DNA of 64,000 bases, taken from Stropharia rugosoannulata. Its lineage: Eukaryota > Basidiomycota > Agaricomycetes > Agaricales > Strophariaceae. The notes beneath the pieces are model-generated. The model saw only the letters and a program-made list of their open reading frames with translations, was not told the origin of the DNA and did not search any database. This document shows, piece after piece, positions 37,537-50,045 of the stretch (position 1 is the first letter of the stretch; every line of letters starts with the position of its first letter). The position numbers were made by a program, and so were the translations under genes. The stretch covers positions 4,040,001-4,104,000 of the forward strand of contig JANCIK010000003.1 in NCBI GenBank assembly GCA_028532985.1, given 5' to 3'.

Positions 37537-39768
37537 ATGCTCTCTCTCTTAGCTGTTGCCTTGTTACCAGCTGCATATGCCGCTATTGGTCCTCGTGCCA
37601 ATGTATTTATACAGAACAAGATTATTAGTCCAGATGGCTTCAATCGATCGTGCGTAGTTTTCGCAAATATCATGCAATGGTATAGACAGACATTATTATT
37701 TATTTTCAGGGCTGTTCTCGCCGGAGGTGTACAAGGGAAGCCGACATTTCCTGGACCGCTTATCACTGGAGAGAAGGTACTACCTGAGAGATCACTATTT
37801 GTTTTGCTTTTGCTAAAGACGATATCCATTTAAGGGCGATACATTTAGCCTTAATGTTGTAAATGAGTTGAACGACACAACCATGCTGACCAGCACTAGT
37901 ATTGTGAGTTATAGTTTTGTTAATTGTTAAGTTTATTAATCAGAAAATATTTTTTTCAAGCACTGGCATGGATTGTTTCAGAGAGGAACTGCCTGGGCAG
38001 ACGGCCCAGTCGGAGTTACCCAATGCCCTATAATACCGGGAAATTCCTTCAATTACCAATTCCAAGCGTTAGACCAGGCAGGGACGTATTGGTATCATTC
38101 TCACTATTGTCAGTATTAAAGAGTTGCTATAGCCACTACCTTTCGCCTGACTTGACCTTTGGCACTTTAGCAACCCAGTATTGTGATGGCTTGAGAGGGG
38201 CGATGGTTATCTATGACCCTAATGATCCTTACAAAAATCAGTACGTTTATGTTCTCCCAGAGGCCTTCCGTGTACTTATATTTCCTCTAGATATGACTAT
38301 GATGACGGTAAAGATAATCTATTTCTTGTAAACTTCGTTCTGATATGTCTCCTGGAAGATTCGACTGTCATTACCCTTGCAGATTGGTAGGTAATTCTAA
38401 ATTTAATTATTGAAACTGATTAATTTTGAATACAAGGTATCACACTGTCGCTCCAGTGTTAGGAGCGTCAAAAACACCACCGAAATCTGATGCGACGTTG
38501 ATTAACGGGTTGGGTCGGTTCTCGGCCAATGATACCTCACCACTCGCTGTGATCAGTGTCGTACCAAACAAGCGCTACCGGTTCCGCCTTGTGTCTATAT
38601 CCTGCGATCCGAATTTCACATTTTCGATTGATAACCATACTATGGTAGGTGAATGCCTCACGGAGAAACTTAATCTACTAATAGATATATCAGACTATTA
38701 TCGAAGTTGACGGTAATAATGTACAACCACTAAGTGTTGACTCGATACAGATATACGCCGGACAACGCTACTCTTTCATTCTTCAAGCTAATCAGCGCCC
38801 ATCTAACTATTGGGCTCGCGCTCTGCCTAATATCGGCCCGGCCGGTTTCACCGGAGGAGTCAACTCAGCCATTCTCCGTTACGTAGGCGCGCCGGAGGCG
38901 GACCCAACAACTCCTTTGGTTCCGAGCACTCGTCCAATGTTAGAGACGCAGTTGCAGCCTCTGACCAATCCCGCAGCTCCCGGTCCCGCAGTTCCACCCG
39001 CTTTGTCAAATGGGGAGGTCATCCCGCTTTCATTCAATATCAGTTTCAACGGATCTGATTTTGCTGTGAATAATTTCACCTTCCAACCTCCCCCGATGCC
39101 AGTTCTGTTACAAATCCTCAGTGGCAAACACAAAGCACAGGAATTGCTTCCAGTGGGATCGGTCTACACATTGCCGCCCAACAAAGTCATTGAGATCACA
39201 ATCCCTGGAGGTACATTGGGCGCTCCTGTAAGTAACATCTAGTAGTGCTGATATCTTTTAGCTGACTAGATTGTAGCATCCCATTCACCTACACGGGCAT
39301 GCATTCTCGGTTATCCGTAGTGCTGGTAGCAACGTAACAAATTACAACAATCCCGTGCGTCGGGATGTAGTTAACTCGGGGTCAAGTACGTCCGACCTGG
39401 TCACGATCCGCTTCGAGACGGATAATGCAGGCCCGTGGATAATGCATTGGTACGTCTGTATATCACATTTACGTTTCAAACATAACTAGAGCCATGTTCT
39501 TCAGTCACATCGATTGGCATCTTGACAAGTAAGATTAACGATTCTAAACACCGTCTAGACAGTATAATGACGGGAAACGTTACACAGGGGCCTGGCCATT
39601 GTTTTAGCTGAGAACGTCGACGGTATTGCGCAGCTCAATCCTCCTGGTAAGTAGTTTTGACGTTTGGTGAGCTACCAAGTGAGCACTAACTGTGGCAAAC
39701 TACTAGTTGCTTGGGATCAGCTGTGCCCAGCTTTCGATGCGCTCCCTCCTCAGACATTCAACAACTGA
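37537..39768 (+). CDS. Laccase 3 (secreted multicopper oxidase, 13 exons)
   Basis: Exons 37537-37649, 37710-37776, 37835-37903, 37961-38108, 38171-38240, 38291-38307, 38359-38386, 38437-38644, 38694-39227, 39277-39449, 39505-39528, 39588-39646 and 39707-39768 give 523 residues. It has a short signal peptide ([15 protein letters not shown]) and intact copper blocks [18 protein letters not shown] (His84, His86), YHSHYSTQYCDG (His129, His131), [10 protein letters not shown] (His419, His422, His424) and [15 protein letters not shown] (His475, Cys476, His477, His481). It resembles laccase 2 more than laccase 1 (for example [18 protein letters not shown]) but keeps the penultimate intron that laccase 2 lacks, so the three are tandem-type paralogues that have since been reoriented. 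Confidence 0.96.
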
Positions 39769-40850
39769 GTGAGACTGGACGTGGTAATCAATAACCCAGG
39801 GCTATTCCCGTCATACGTATCCTGCTATGATCGTATCATAACTTATCTAATAGCCGCCGGGTCTTTCCATCGGTTTTTGTATTACTAAAAGTTGACTACT
39901 CTAGTAGTGTACGCAGTTGCTGTACTACTTATATATATCTTTTTACTGGCCTAATTCTAAGATGCTATATAACAGAAATACTCGCACTTCACAAGTACTT
40001 ATAATACTATTCAAAGGAGAGCAGAGAAGCCGAGCTCGGCTGACATGCCGCTACTTATTTGCAGTGCAGGGCGGCGCGCTTCCGGGCCGAAGCAAAATTA
40101 GGAGTGTTTGAACTTTGCTTGGTTGCCAGACTTCATACTCTCTTTCACTTCATATTGAATTTTCCAAGTCTCTCCGCATCTTCTTCATACAGCCGATAGG
40201 TCAAATCCTACTCAGTGGACTGTCATCGTATCGTAACAATTTGGTATCAATGTCACTACACCAACACTACACGCCGGTCACCTTTCTGCGAGACTACGCT
40301 GTATGGTGCCGGTGTGCAGCTGGGTTTGCAATATTAAAGCACTGCTGCACGAGTTAGCGATGCTCAAGGCCGGCCACCAAACTATTTAACTCAGCCGGAT
40401 TTGGTTTACACTGTCACAAGGCTATAACGTGTTATAACTAATACGGCAACCACGTGCACTTAACGTCTTTTTAAAAAGAGCAAACTGATCAACAGCGCAA
40501 CGGTGAGACTGCCCATCATGCCCCTCTTACCCACGAGTACACGCTGCTCTGTACAGTTCTCGTTGAAGTAGCACTCTATGGTGAGTACTATCAGCCCTGC
40601 TCTACTCCAAATGCATATGCATTCAAACAAGGGTACTACCTCTCGCCATTGAAACCTACAAAAAAGGCAGAAAGTTGAAGAATGTCCGAGACAAATCCTC
40701 GCAAAGCCCCTGTCAATAATGTTTGTTCTTTGTGGAGCATTTGTGATCCTTGAAATTATTCAGTAAACATGGTCCTGGTAAGCTTTCAGTATTTTCAATT
40801 TCCGTTGATTAGACGAACGGTGCATACGTAGCTATACGATTTGCCCGCAG
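39769..40850. other. Intergenic DNA 3' of laccase 3
   Basis: No gene supported to about 40650. From about 40670 a short hydrophobic stretch (MFVLCGAFVILEIIQ) may be the 5' part of the next membrane protein gene, but I could not connect it in frame. Confidence 0.4.
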
Positions 40851-41624
40851 ACCCTGTCATCGAGACCATCAAGGCGCTTTTATCCATCTTGATAAATCTC
40901 ATCTCTAAATGTGCTCTAGTAAGAACAAATAGCTACGACACTGAAGAACCTGAGCCTCATCAACATTAATAGGTTTATCGTTGTAAGATGTTGTGGGGCG
41001 CTAATCCCGTCCTTGGTATACCGATTGTCCTGACAATCCTTCACTTTGGTGGGACTTTTCTATCTATATCATAACAATACCTAATGCTTATGCTTGGGGC
41101 CCAACATCAGGGATGTCGGTGGTATATGTTATTGCCACCTATATCGGCTCAACGGACTATTTCCCTTCCTGGGTTCTATTGAATGGGCAAACCGGAAGCT
41201 TGGTTGCTTATGCAGCAGATATTTCAGTTTATTTGCTTCTGATCATCAAGTGCAGGGAAGTCAGGCGTAAGCGAGAGGCAGCTGATCCCACCGCCGTCCA
41301 TGCGCCCTCGCTCATAGAAAGATTCTTTTTGTGCGCTGACACTACCCAATTTATAATCACAGCATACCCCTGTGCGAAAGTTGCTTTCGAAGAAGGCACA
41401 AATTTCGTACCTAACTCGGCTCAAGGGCTTATTACAATCAGTTATGTGAGCATCATTCGCATCATAGACTCCACCATTATCGAGTCTAAAATCTGACATG
41501 TCGATAGGGAATCGCGACCACTATGATCTTCTCGCGTGTCTCAGAGGATATCACTCTGTTCTCTAAAGTGCAAAGAGACCTCGAGAAGCAGGTTAAAAGC
41601 GATGTAACGGAGAACGAGAAGTAA
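40851..41624 (+). CDS. Multi-pass membrane protein, 5' end unresolved
   Basis: Exons 40851-40918, 40973-41048, 41111-41445 and 41508-41624 are joined by GT-AG introns and yield the last about 199 residues. The family motif appears as VYRCKMLWGANPVLGIPIVL, equivalent to IYRCWVVYGK of the gene at 24751. Further hydrophobic segments follow, then a charged linker (KCREVRRKREAADPT), ISYGIATTMIFSRV and a cytoplasmic tail ending KSDVTENEK. The upstream exons do not join cleanly: stops interrupt the expected frame near 40740-40800. The gene may be 5'-truncated, or I have missed an intron. Confidence 0.55.
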
Positions 41625-42087
41625 TCTGATTGAAGTGGCGATTCGTCTGGCTTTTGTACAGTGGATATACTCGCATGTGACGGTGTCTGTGTAAGCTTGA
41701 TTTTGATTTTTGGGAATAATCTGCAAACACAAGATGACGACTATGTATTAATTTATGATGAAGGTGAATCAATTTTTGAATGTTTCGATTTGTCCTCTAG
41801 ATCATAAACACACCCAGTGGCTTGAAGCGTGTAATCTGAATAAGTAAGAGCGTGTGTGCTATCTCACTTGCTGTCAGATATCAGGCTTCGTACACAGCAA
41901 TCATGATGATCAGCCACAGTACCCACTGCGCTTGGACGGTGTATTAAAATCAATCAAAACCAATTGGAATGCCACACACAGAGACCTGGTTATAATCCTT
42001 CTCTGTTTCTCTCCTATTCAAGCCACGAAGCAGGCCTTCGTGTACGACGAGGACTCCCTATTGCTGGTCAACAGTGGACTCTCTGCT

Positions 42088-43870
42088 ATGGAAAAGCTTC
42101 TGGTTACATTGCACGCTCTTAATTATGTCTCGAGTCAGTGCCACTTTCTCTCATCTATATTTATCATTTTACTTACTTTTCTCAGTGTCTGCAATCGCAA
42201 TTCTGGTCTACGACACCGTCATATCGTTTGGAGACGAAGTAAGGCTTATATGGTGGTACGAAGAAGTATGTGGATCCCAGTGCCGACGCCACTGACGTCT
42301 GGCTCATCATCAGTGCTATCTGGACGCTACCAAAAGTTCTGTATATCGTGTCAAGATATTATCCCTTGTTACATTTGATGTAAGCTCGCGCTCATGATCA
42401 CATATCTGGCATAGAAGGCTGATCATCAGACCAGTGTTCTCTTTCATAGTAAGTGGAACAGATAATGTATTCATAGATGTAATTCTGATCTTAGACTTTC
42501 CGGCCGCCCAGTTCGCAGTATCCCCGGGGCCCCGGAAGACGTAAGTGCTGATCCTTCCTTGAAGACTCGTTACTGACTAGAAAATGCAGCTGTGCGTTGC
42601 TATGCTTAAGTTTTCCTACTAGTGTGGAAATTTACCTGAAAAAATAGGTGTTCACTTTATACGTGGTATCACGGTTTGTCAGTTATAATACCTCCCTATA
42701 ACGTGATAAGATGATGAAATTGATGAAATTCCTACAGTGGCGGTGTCATCTGTATCCTTCCTCCTGTTACAGCACTCTTTACTCTGCGCGTGTGCGCGCT
42801 GTATTCCCAGGCAAAGCCGGGTATGTGTCATTCAGTGTGTACTTGATTGTAAACCGTTCACCATAGCTTATCCTCGCAGTGGTATACCTTGCCTGGTCAT
42901 TATGGATTAGTAAGCTTTTATACCACAGGCTCCTGTTTCAACATGTTTTAACTCTACATCGCAACACTTCTAGTAGAAACGCTGGTTAGTATTGATATCT
43001 TTTTCACAAACGCGTAGTTGATATATAAACGAAAGGGAGAGCTCATCACAACAGCCAGAGTGGAAATTGGGCAACACAGCGATAGTTCCATTATCCCTGG
43101 CCCTGGGTGTCTGACCGTCCCAGGGAAGGATATTAAACTGTATCAATCTGAGCTCCTAGCCTGGTGAGATATCATTCATCTCTCAAGTGTACGTATCTGG
43201 TGATTTATTCTGAATTCTGGACAAATAGGGTGCCAGCGTTGGTAGGAAGCTGTAAGATCTCTTCCTCGTGTAATAGCTCTCGGGCGCTTCTGATTCGAAG
43301 CTAACACAAATTGAGCAGCTGTCTTGTTTCTCCTCACCGCGTACAAGTTATTTCATATGTTCAAGTACATCTTCACGCTCGACCCAACAAAAAGCCAGTA
43401 CAAGTCGAAACGCCTAGAACTGTCGATGTTGCGCGACGGAACGCTCCATTACTTCCTGATATTCAGTGCGTCCTCTGTGCATTGTGGTTCAAAACATCAA
43501 TAAGTTCATGGGAGACCCGCAGTGGCTACTTTATTGACGTTAGTTAGTGATGTCTCTTCCAAGCTAGGCTTTTTCAATGACCTGTGGCATCCGTAAGTAG
43601 TAACACTGCGGCTCTTCTGGTTTACCTGAACTAAATCACATTTCATTGAGCAGGTATTTCCTACTGATTTATTCAATATCTGTACGTTATTATGTTAATC
43701 TCGTCTGAGGAACTCCGTTCGATCCTTTTATTGAATAGGGTTCGCGGTTGGTGCTGAATATTAGACGGAGTGCTGAGGAGGAGGACACGCAACTGGCGTA
43801 CCCACCGACAAATTTCTGGGGAGATAGTAACTGGAGCACATTGGTGTGCGATGGGGACCATCACTGTTGA
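42088..43870 (+). CDS. DUF6533-type multi-pass membrane protein (partly modelled)
   Basis: The first three exons are clear: 42088-42133, 42186-42255 and 42314-42379, giving MEKLLVTLHALNYVS, SAIAILVYDTVISFGDEV, RLIW and WTLPKVLYIVSRYYPLLHL, the start of a DUF6533 protein. Later family blocks occur in order on the same strand: FTLRVCALYSQAKP (about 42770-42820), LILAVVYLAWSLW (42868-42910), an extracellular loop with PGPGCLTVPGKD (about 43090-43165), MLRDGTLHYFLIFS (about 43425-43470), YFLLIYSIS (about 43655) and the terminal SRLVLNIRRSAEEED ending at the stop at 43868-43870. I could not fix all middle splice sites, so minor lesions cannot be excluded. Function of the family is unknown. Confidence 0.6.
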
Positions 43871-44671
43871 CCGAATGATTAATGATTAATGAAGCATTGA
43901 AGGCCGACTTGAGGAAACACCATGGTCACATTTATACTATACTACACAAGTTCTGCCTCGCTACGCTGCGGCTTAGGGCGTACACAGTAAACAAAGTAGT
44001 ATGTAAGTAATGTTGTGAAGCATTTGTACATAGTATAACATTTGTAAATAATATAACCTGAAGCGTCACGGCACTGTTAACGCGCCGCGCAGTCAGTGCG
44101 CATTGGGCGCGGGTGCTTATAGACTCATAAAGTGCCAGCCGCCGATTGGCCGCTGATGCAAAAGTTTGGCCAAAGTACGATAGTAGTGCTGCACACAGAT
44201 ACACACAGCTACACACATAGCGTATATGCGATTGGGTTGGTTGGCGGTATCAGAGCATTGCATTGCATTTCACCTCCTTTTGTCACTACATAACCAGCTC
44301 AAACCCAGGTCTGCATGCCGCGACTCCGTCAGCCAAACACCTACATACAAAAGCGTGTCATAATTATAAAGATACCCCATACATATGGGGTGTGTCGATT
44401 ATCCAAACGCAAAAAGGAAACGCAGTGACTGCACGAAGCGATTGATACATACAGTATAAAGTGCACCTCATAATTAAGACCAGGGAACGATTACGTTGAT
44501 AACGCATAAAACAAAATTGGAATAGCTTGAGTCGGTCATCTTCAGCTCCAAATTACCGCGACGTAACTGGAGTGAAATGATTGCCTTCAACGTCCCCTTC
44601 ACATTTCACAGGGGAGCATATGTCGAGAATGAGTGGCGTAACGAATGAGAGAACTGCGGGAGGGAATGCGA
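43871..44671. other. Intergenic DNA
   Basis: No gene supported. It contains a TTGCATTGCATTTC direct repeat near 44257 and GC-rich words around 44085-44120. Confidence 0.5.
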
Positions 44672-46232
44672 TTACCCCAGAGTCGAGTTTAAGAAACTCA
44701 ACAAGTCCTTCCTGTTCTTCTCACGTTCAATATCGTCCTTATCCTGCTTGACCCTCAACTTGATCTGCAAAGGGTCACCTTAGCAGGAGTCCTCATCTCC
44801 ACCTTTTTGAAAACTCACCTTCTTCCCGGTTAGCACGCTTCGCCGTTCCTCTTCGTCTTTTTCCTTCTTCCTGCGCTTGTCTTTTTCCTTTTCCCGCTCC
44901 CGATCCTTTCTCTTTCTTTTCCTCCTCTCGCGGGACTCCGATCGATGACGGCGCTTCCTTTTCTTCCCATCATCATCCCCGCGTTCCTTGCTCCTGCTCC
45001 TAGTACGACTCCTGCTCGGACTGCGGCTTGTTGAGCGTCGACGGCTATGATCACGCGTCCGCCTCGTGCTCCGACTGCGCCTCGAGTGGTGCCTACTGCG
45101 GGAGCGATCCCTCGCAGAACCCGAGTGGCCAGAAGAAGACGAGCGTGAAGACGAGCGACCCCGGTGTTTGTGCTCACGATCTTCGGTGCGGCTGCGGTGC
45201 CGGTGCCGGGACTCATCTCGTTCCTGGAGGGAGTCACGGCTTTCCAGCCCGCCTCGGGAGTGCGATGCGTATCCGCTCGCATTGCTTTGAGTCACAGAGT
45301 TTAAAGAGTCGTACCGCTCGAATGGCTATGGGATATACGTAGATGCACCTTGGTAGATTAGCGTACGGATGGCAGGGATCAGGGATCAGGAAACGTACAA
45401 CAAAATCGCGGGTCGTGGAAATCTCCCGCCGCTCTGAGATGTCGCGTGAACGTTCCTGTTAGCTCGCCATTTAGCCAGGTGGTCAAACTCAGCGAGAACG
45501 GTCGTACATATTTGTCCCGATAAGATGAAGATTCGTCCCGTGAGTGGCGACGATGGCCATGTTTCTCGGAAGACGTTGAGTACCGCACAGAGGAGTGCGA
45601 GGAATTGTGGTGCCCATCCTGACCTGCTTCATGCCAGGCGGAGTCGCGGTGACTTCCATAATGGTGGTGTCCCCTTCCACGCACACGGATGTGATCAGAA
45701 GGGCGCTGGACAGATATTAGATGGCAGTTAGAGCGGAAAGACGGGCCCTGGCGCACCTCAGACTCCGCAGCGCCTGGATAGTCCATGCGACGAGACTCAG
45801 ACTGGATAGCAAATGTGTCTGCATCGTGCCCAGTACGCTCCCCTTTATATGATTTAGAAGAATCGTAATCGCGCGAGCGCTCGTCTCTGTCTCTATGATG
45901 CGCCACAGGGCTCCGACGGTCCTTACTGTCGTATCCTGGGTTTCGCCCTCGCTCGTTATAGTCGTCCAGGCGTCCATTTCTAGATCCTTTTACATCTGCC
46001 CGTCGTTGGGGACGTCACATAAAGAAGAATAACGAGTCCCAGCCCGAGTTTCAGGTTGCATATCGGCATTGGTAGGTATGTTAAAAAGATGTAGATATGA
46101 CTAAGAATGAACGACTGTGTCCACTGGAAACGTTAAAATATACTTACCATTACTGCTGTGATAATCGCGAGCATGACTGGAGTCGTAATTGCGGGATCTT
46201 TCGCGTCCCGTGTCGGGCATTGTCGATTCCAT
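44672..46232 (-). CDS. Arg/Ser-rich (RS) nuclear protein, probably splicing-related (6 exons)
   Basis: Minus-strand exons 46232-46148, 45995-45757, 45705-45508, 45455-45399, 45325-44819 and 44764-44672 give 392 residues in exact frame. The N-terminal two thirds are rich in Arg, Ser, Asp and His (RDRDERSRDYDSSKSY). Residues about 235-330 form dense RS and SR dipeptides (SRSPSRSRTRSRSKERG), then a Lys/Arg/Glu coiled stretch (RKDREREKEKDKRRKKEKDE). The end is a conserved-looking helix, IKLRVKQDKDDIEREKNRKD followed by LLSFLNSTLG. RS domains mediate contacts in pre-mRNA splicing and sit in the nucleus; a splicing role is inferred from composition only. It is divergent from the P450 gene across 1.1 kb. 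Confidence 0.8.
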
Positions 46233-47300
46233 GGTTGTCGTCGTGAAGAGAGAGGGACTGAACATTTCTGTTCGGTGACGGCAAGCTATTCAAGCGGAGC
46301 GTTTCGGAGTTTCAAATTGCCCTGGCGTGAGGCAACCCCGCGTAAATTATCCTACCTTTCCTTCTTACAATTCCCAGATCGCGACGAGCAAGCCAGACAG
46401 TAGCCTGCATGCTCAAAACGAATCCACTTCTCGACGTACGAGATTGATTTCCCTAACAAGACCCTTATTCGTCAGTATTTTATCTACCGAATAAGTCAAG
46501 GAGCCAATCAAAATCTCTCACCTCAACTTCCTCCGATGCTCACCGCATAAAGGCATGAGATATACTGGGAGCGCGTGGTGGCACTTGAGATGAGGCGAAG
46601 GGATCCTCAGTGAAAAGGTGCGAGACAGTTATATGAAAAACTTTCTTCCGAGGCTGACTTGAAGTGACTTCCTCGGTGTGTCCCAGGCGCTATGTGCCGC
46701 ACGGCTACTGAATGGCAAAGTCTAACACTATCAATTTAGCCTTTTGCTTCCACCCATCGTGGCGCCTGATGATCATCAGCCACTAACCCACGAAAAGAGA
46801 TTCATAGGTTCACTGGGACCACGCCCTCTTAAAAAGTCCAATTGGCTCGTCACGAGAAGGACGAACATCGTGATGGGAACGTGCCCGATGGCCAAGGACG
46901 CCGACGCCCACACTCGTTTAAACGACGTCTCAGCCTCTTCGACAGGCATGCTCCGCGGTGTGCTTACCCGACCAGGGTCGTCGACAAATTGGGTGCGATA
47001 AACGCTCCTCGGCGGTCGCCTACAGTCATACCAAAGTCATACCCCCGCGCTGGTCGCGTACGGCTTCTTCAAATCCAAGACAGTTTCCACTCTATTCTAT
47101 TCTCAGAGTCCTCGATATAGCAAGCCTTTGCCCACGCCAGCGGTATACGTATGACATCCATTCAAGGGACGTGGTGAACGCCGGAAACAGCACCCGCGTG
47201 ACCTTCATTTTCCCTTGTACATAAGTCGGCTGAGCTATGCACGGATCTTGCTCCTCACGACTTCAAGTAGCCGCCGTCCTCCTGTTTCTTCAAACGTATC
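46233..47300. other. Divergent promoter region between RS protein and P450 genes
   Basis: 1.07 kb with a palindromic CCAATTGG (about 46828-46836) that offers CCAAT boxes on both strands. Frames near 46744-47224 have no domain support and I do not call genes there. Confidence 0.45.
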
Positions 47301-49277
47301 ATGTCTGTTGCAGCTGTTCTCCTGCAGCCCCAAAGCATTGCCGCCGTCGCGCTGTGCATCACAGCACTCGCATTCATACGACATTATCTCACACGCTCGC
47401 GCCTCCCGTTGCCTCCAAGTCCCCCACAGGGCATCTTGGGCAACACTCTTCCATCAACATTGTATGTCTTGTCCTTGACTGAAGCATATTACGTTCTGAA
47501 TTGACTTCTTCGCATCGTAGCGCGTACCGCAAATTCGAGGAGTGGACTCAACAATATGGCCCTGTCTTCTCTCTACGTCAGGGCTTTAGCATCACCGTCG
47601 TAATTGGTAGAGTCAACGCAGCTGTCGAGATCATGGAACGCGAAGGAGCCTACCTTGTGGACCGGCCGCGCAATATCTCCGCTGGAGAGACTCTTTCGGG
47701 AGGCATGCGCATGTTACTCACCCCCGCTGGTGATCGCTTTAAGAAGATGCGAAGGTCTGCTGCGCGTATCCTACGTGTTATGTGTAATACTTATCTTTCG
47801 TCTTCAGAGCGATGCACGCCCACCTGCAGCCGAAAGCAGTCACATCCTATACACCGATATTCATGAAGAACGCGCGCCAGCACCTCCTCGATCTTATCGA
47901 AAATCCAACCAGGCACCAGGACCACGCGAAGAGGTGTGTTATACATTAACATTAAGGCTGTCCCTCTGATAAAATTCGATCTCCAGGTATGCGGCTGGCG
48001 TCGTTATGGCCCTGGCGTACGGGAAGCACCCGAAGTCATATTCTGATCCAGAGGTCGTAGCTGTTAACCGTTGCTTAACACGCCTGGGAAACGCACTTCG
48101 CCCCGGCATATGGAAAGTTGAAGCATACCCGTTCCTTCGGTGCGTTACATGGTGTACTTGACATACCCATGTCAAATTCACTTACTTTTGGCACATTTAG
48201 CTACATCCCGGGATATCTCAAAGAGCTGCAGGACGGGCACAAGGAGGAGTTAGACCTATTCAAGGGTCAACTGACGGACTTGAAGGGCAAGATGGTGAGT
48301 TGAGCATGTCTTATTTTAACTTTAGTGTTATATCCGTTAATTGACGTTCTCGCTTAAATAAGGAAAAAGGAGAGGAACTCCCGGCGTCATTCGGCAAGTA
48401 CTTACTCGAGCGGCAAGCAGAGCTAGAGCTGTCGACCAACGAAATGGCTTACCTTGCGGGATCCATGTTTGGTGCTGGGTCGGACACCACCGCGTCGGCT
48501 ATATCAGTGTCCGTCATGGCCGCAGCATTACATCAGGAAGCACAGGAATGTGTGCAGCGCGAGTTGGATTCTGTGATAGGGAGGGAGCGTGCGCCAACTA
48601 TTGCTGACGAAGAGATGCTTCCCCAGACGATGGCATTCGTTCTGGAGACTTTCAGGTGGCGTCCAGTCAGTGCCGGGGGTGCGTGTTTTTGTAGTACTAC
48701 CTCCCATACCGTGCTAATCGTGTGACCACGTAGGCTTTGCGCACAAGGCGACGAAGGACATCATTTGGAATGGGTATCTCATCCCTGCGGGTTCGGACGT
48801 CATTGGGAACCCGTGGTATGTCTTGTCTATTTCGAGTCCTGCACCTTCTCACTGTAAACATCAGGGCCATTGGTCGCGATCCCGAATACTTCCCTGAGCC
48901 AGAAAAGTTCAATCCCCAGAGGTGGATAACCGAAAAGGGCACCCTCCGAGAAGACCTCCGTCTCTTCGCTTTTGGTTTTGGGCGACGAATTTGCCCAGGC
49001 CAGCATATGGCTTCTGCGTGCGTGTCTCACCCCTTTCTGCTCAGTTTCCGCATCATCTCACATAGCCATTTCTGCTGTATCCAGGTCTGTCTTCCTCAAC
49101 ACTGCACTTATCCAGTGGGCCTTCAGAGTCAAGTCCGACCCAACGGCCCCGATCGATGACCTCGCCTTCACGCACTCGGCGAACACGCACCCTCTGCCGT
49201 TCAAGGTGATCTTTGAGCCGCGAGTGGCCAAAACTATGGGGGGTGTCCGGGAGCTGATGGAGGACTACGGGCTGTGA
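47301..49277 (+). CDS. Cytochrome P450 monooxygenase (9 exons)
   Basis: Exons 47301-47461, 47521-47754, 47808-47933, 47987-48139, 48201-48294, 48363-48678, 48734-48815, 48865-49017 and 49085-49277 give 503 residues. An N-terminal membrane anchor (about residues 10-30) is followed by the proline hinge LPLPPSPPQG, so the protein should sit on the ER facing the cytosol. The I-helix oxygen-binding motif is GAGSDTT (about 293-299), the K-helix ExxR is Glu351-Arg354 (ETFR), the PERF-like motif is FNPQRW, and the haem loop FGFGRRICPG carries the ligand Cys432. All catalytic elements are intact. It needs a CPR reductase. The substrate cannot be predicted from sequence. I chose the ATG at 47301 because upstream ATGs shift the anchor or lie in other frames. 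Confidence 0.95.
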
Positions 49278-50045
49278 TGCGCGCGCCCATGATTTAGGAA
49301 GGGGAGTGATGTCAGTCTGCTCAGGACTGTGTGGCCCTGGCATGGCATGTGAACTTGTTTTCGGAATCGTATCCATTTGTACCATATTCATTAACAGTGT
49401 AATTCATACTATTTCAACATCTAAAACTTCTAATGAACATGGATATTGAAGCCACAATTCCTTACTTAAGGTAGTATGTATGCTGCATTCTTTTTTGTTC
49501 CCTTTCATGAAGGTTAACCGAATAATGTCAGGTTTATACTCTTTCTGCTCACATGTTTCCGCACGTTTTCACCCTTGGACCGGGTATTACTTGTATAATG
49601 ACACGCGTGGAAGTTCGTACAGTTGCCGCTGATGACGCATGTACGCCCACGTTGAACAAACTAGCTGCTACTTCTGTTTTGATTTTAATCCATTCAAGCT
49701 CACTTCCAGGCATGCAGCGCCGTCGTAAGACGAACATGTATATGTACTCTATAGCTTCGGACTGCCTGGTGTTACGTCGCTCTTCGGCGCAACAAGCGCC
49801 AAAATGTGTGGCTGTGCTATTCACTGCCGCATCAAAACATGTTTTGATGGGGACAGATGGGAACTTTGGGAAGCCAAGACGGCAACGGAACATAATAATG
49901 AAATCCTTCACGACGATAACTAATTTTCCGCCATCCTTTCTTGCCCTCTCCCACTGATGTTCGCGTCTGTCAACTCACTCCTTTGATTTTTCTGCAATCG
50001 TTTTCCTTCTTTGCCTCAACCTCTTTGCTATAAATCCTTGGCGTC
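49278..50045. other. Intergenic DNA
   Basis: No gene. Overlapping frames of 120-134 codons at 49549-49957 on both strands mirror each other and have no domain; the last about 100 bp form a pyrimidine-rich 5' leader of the next gene. Confidence 0.5.

Noticed and set aside
44830..45282. 150-codon frame rich in Arg and Ala
   Set aside because: It is an alternate frame of the RS-repeat exon.
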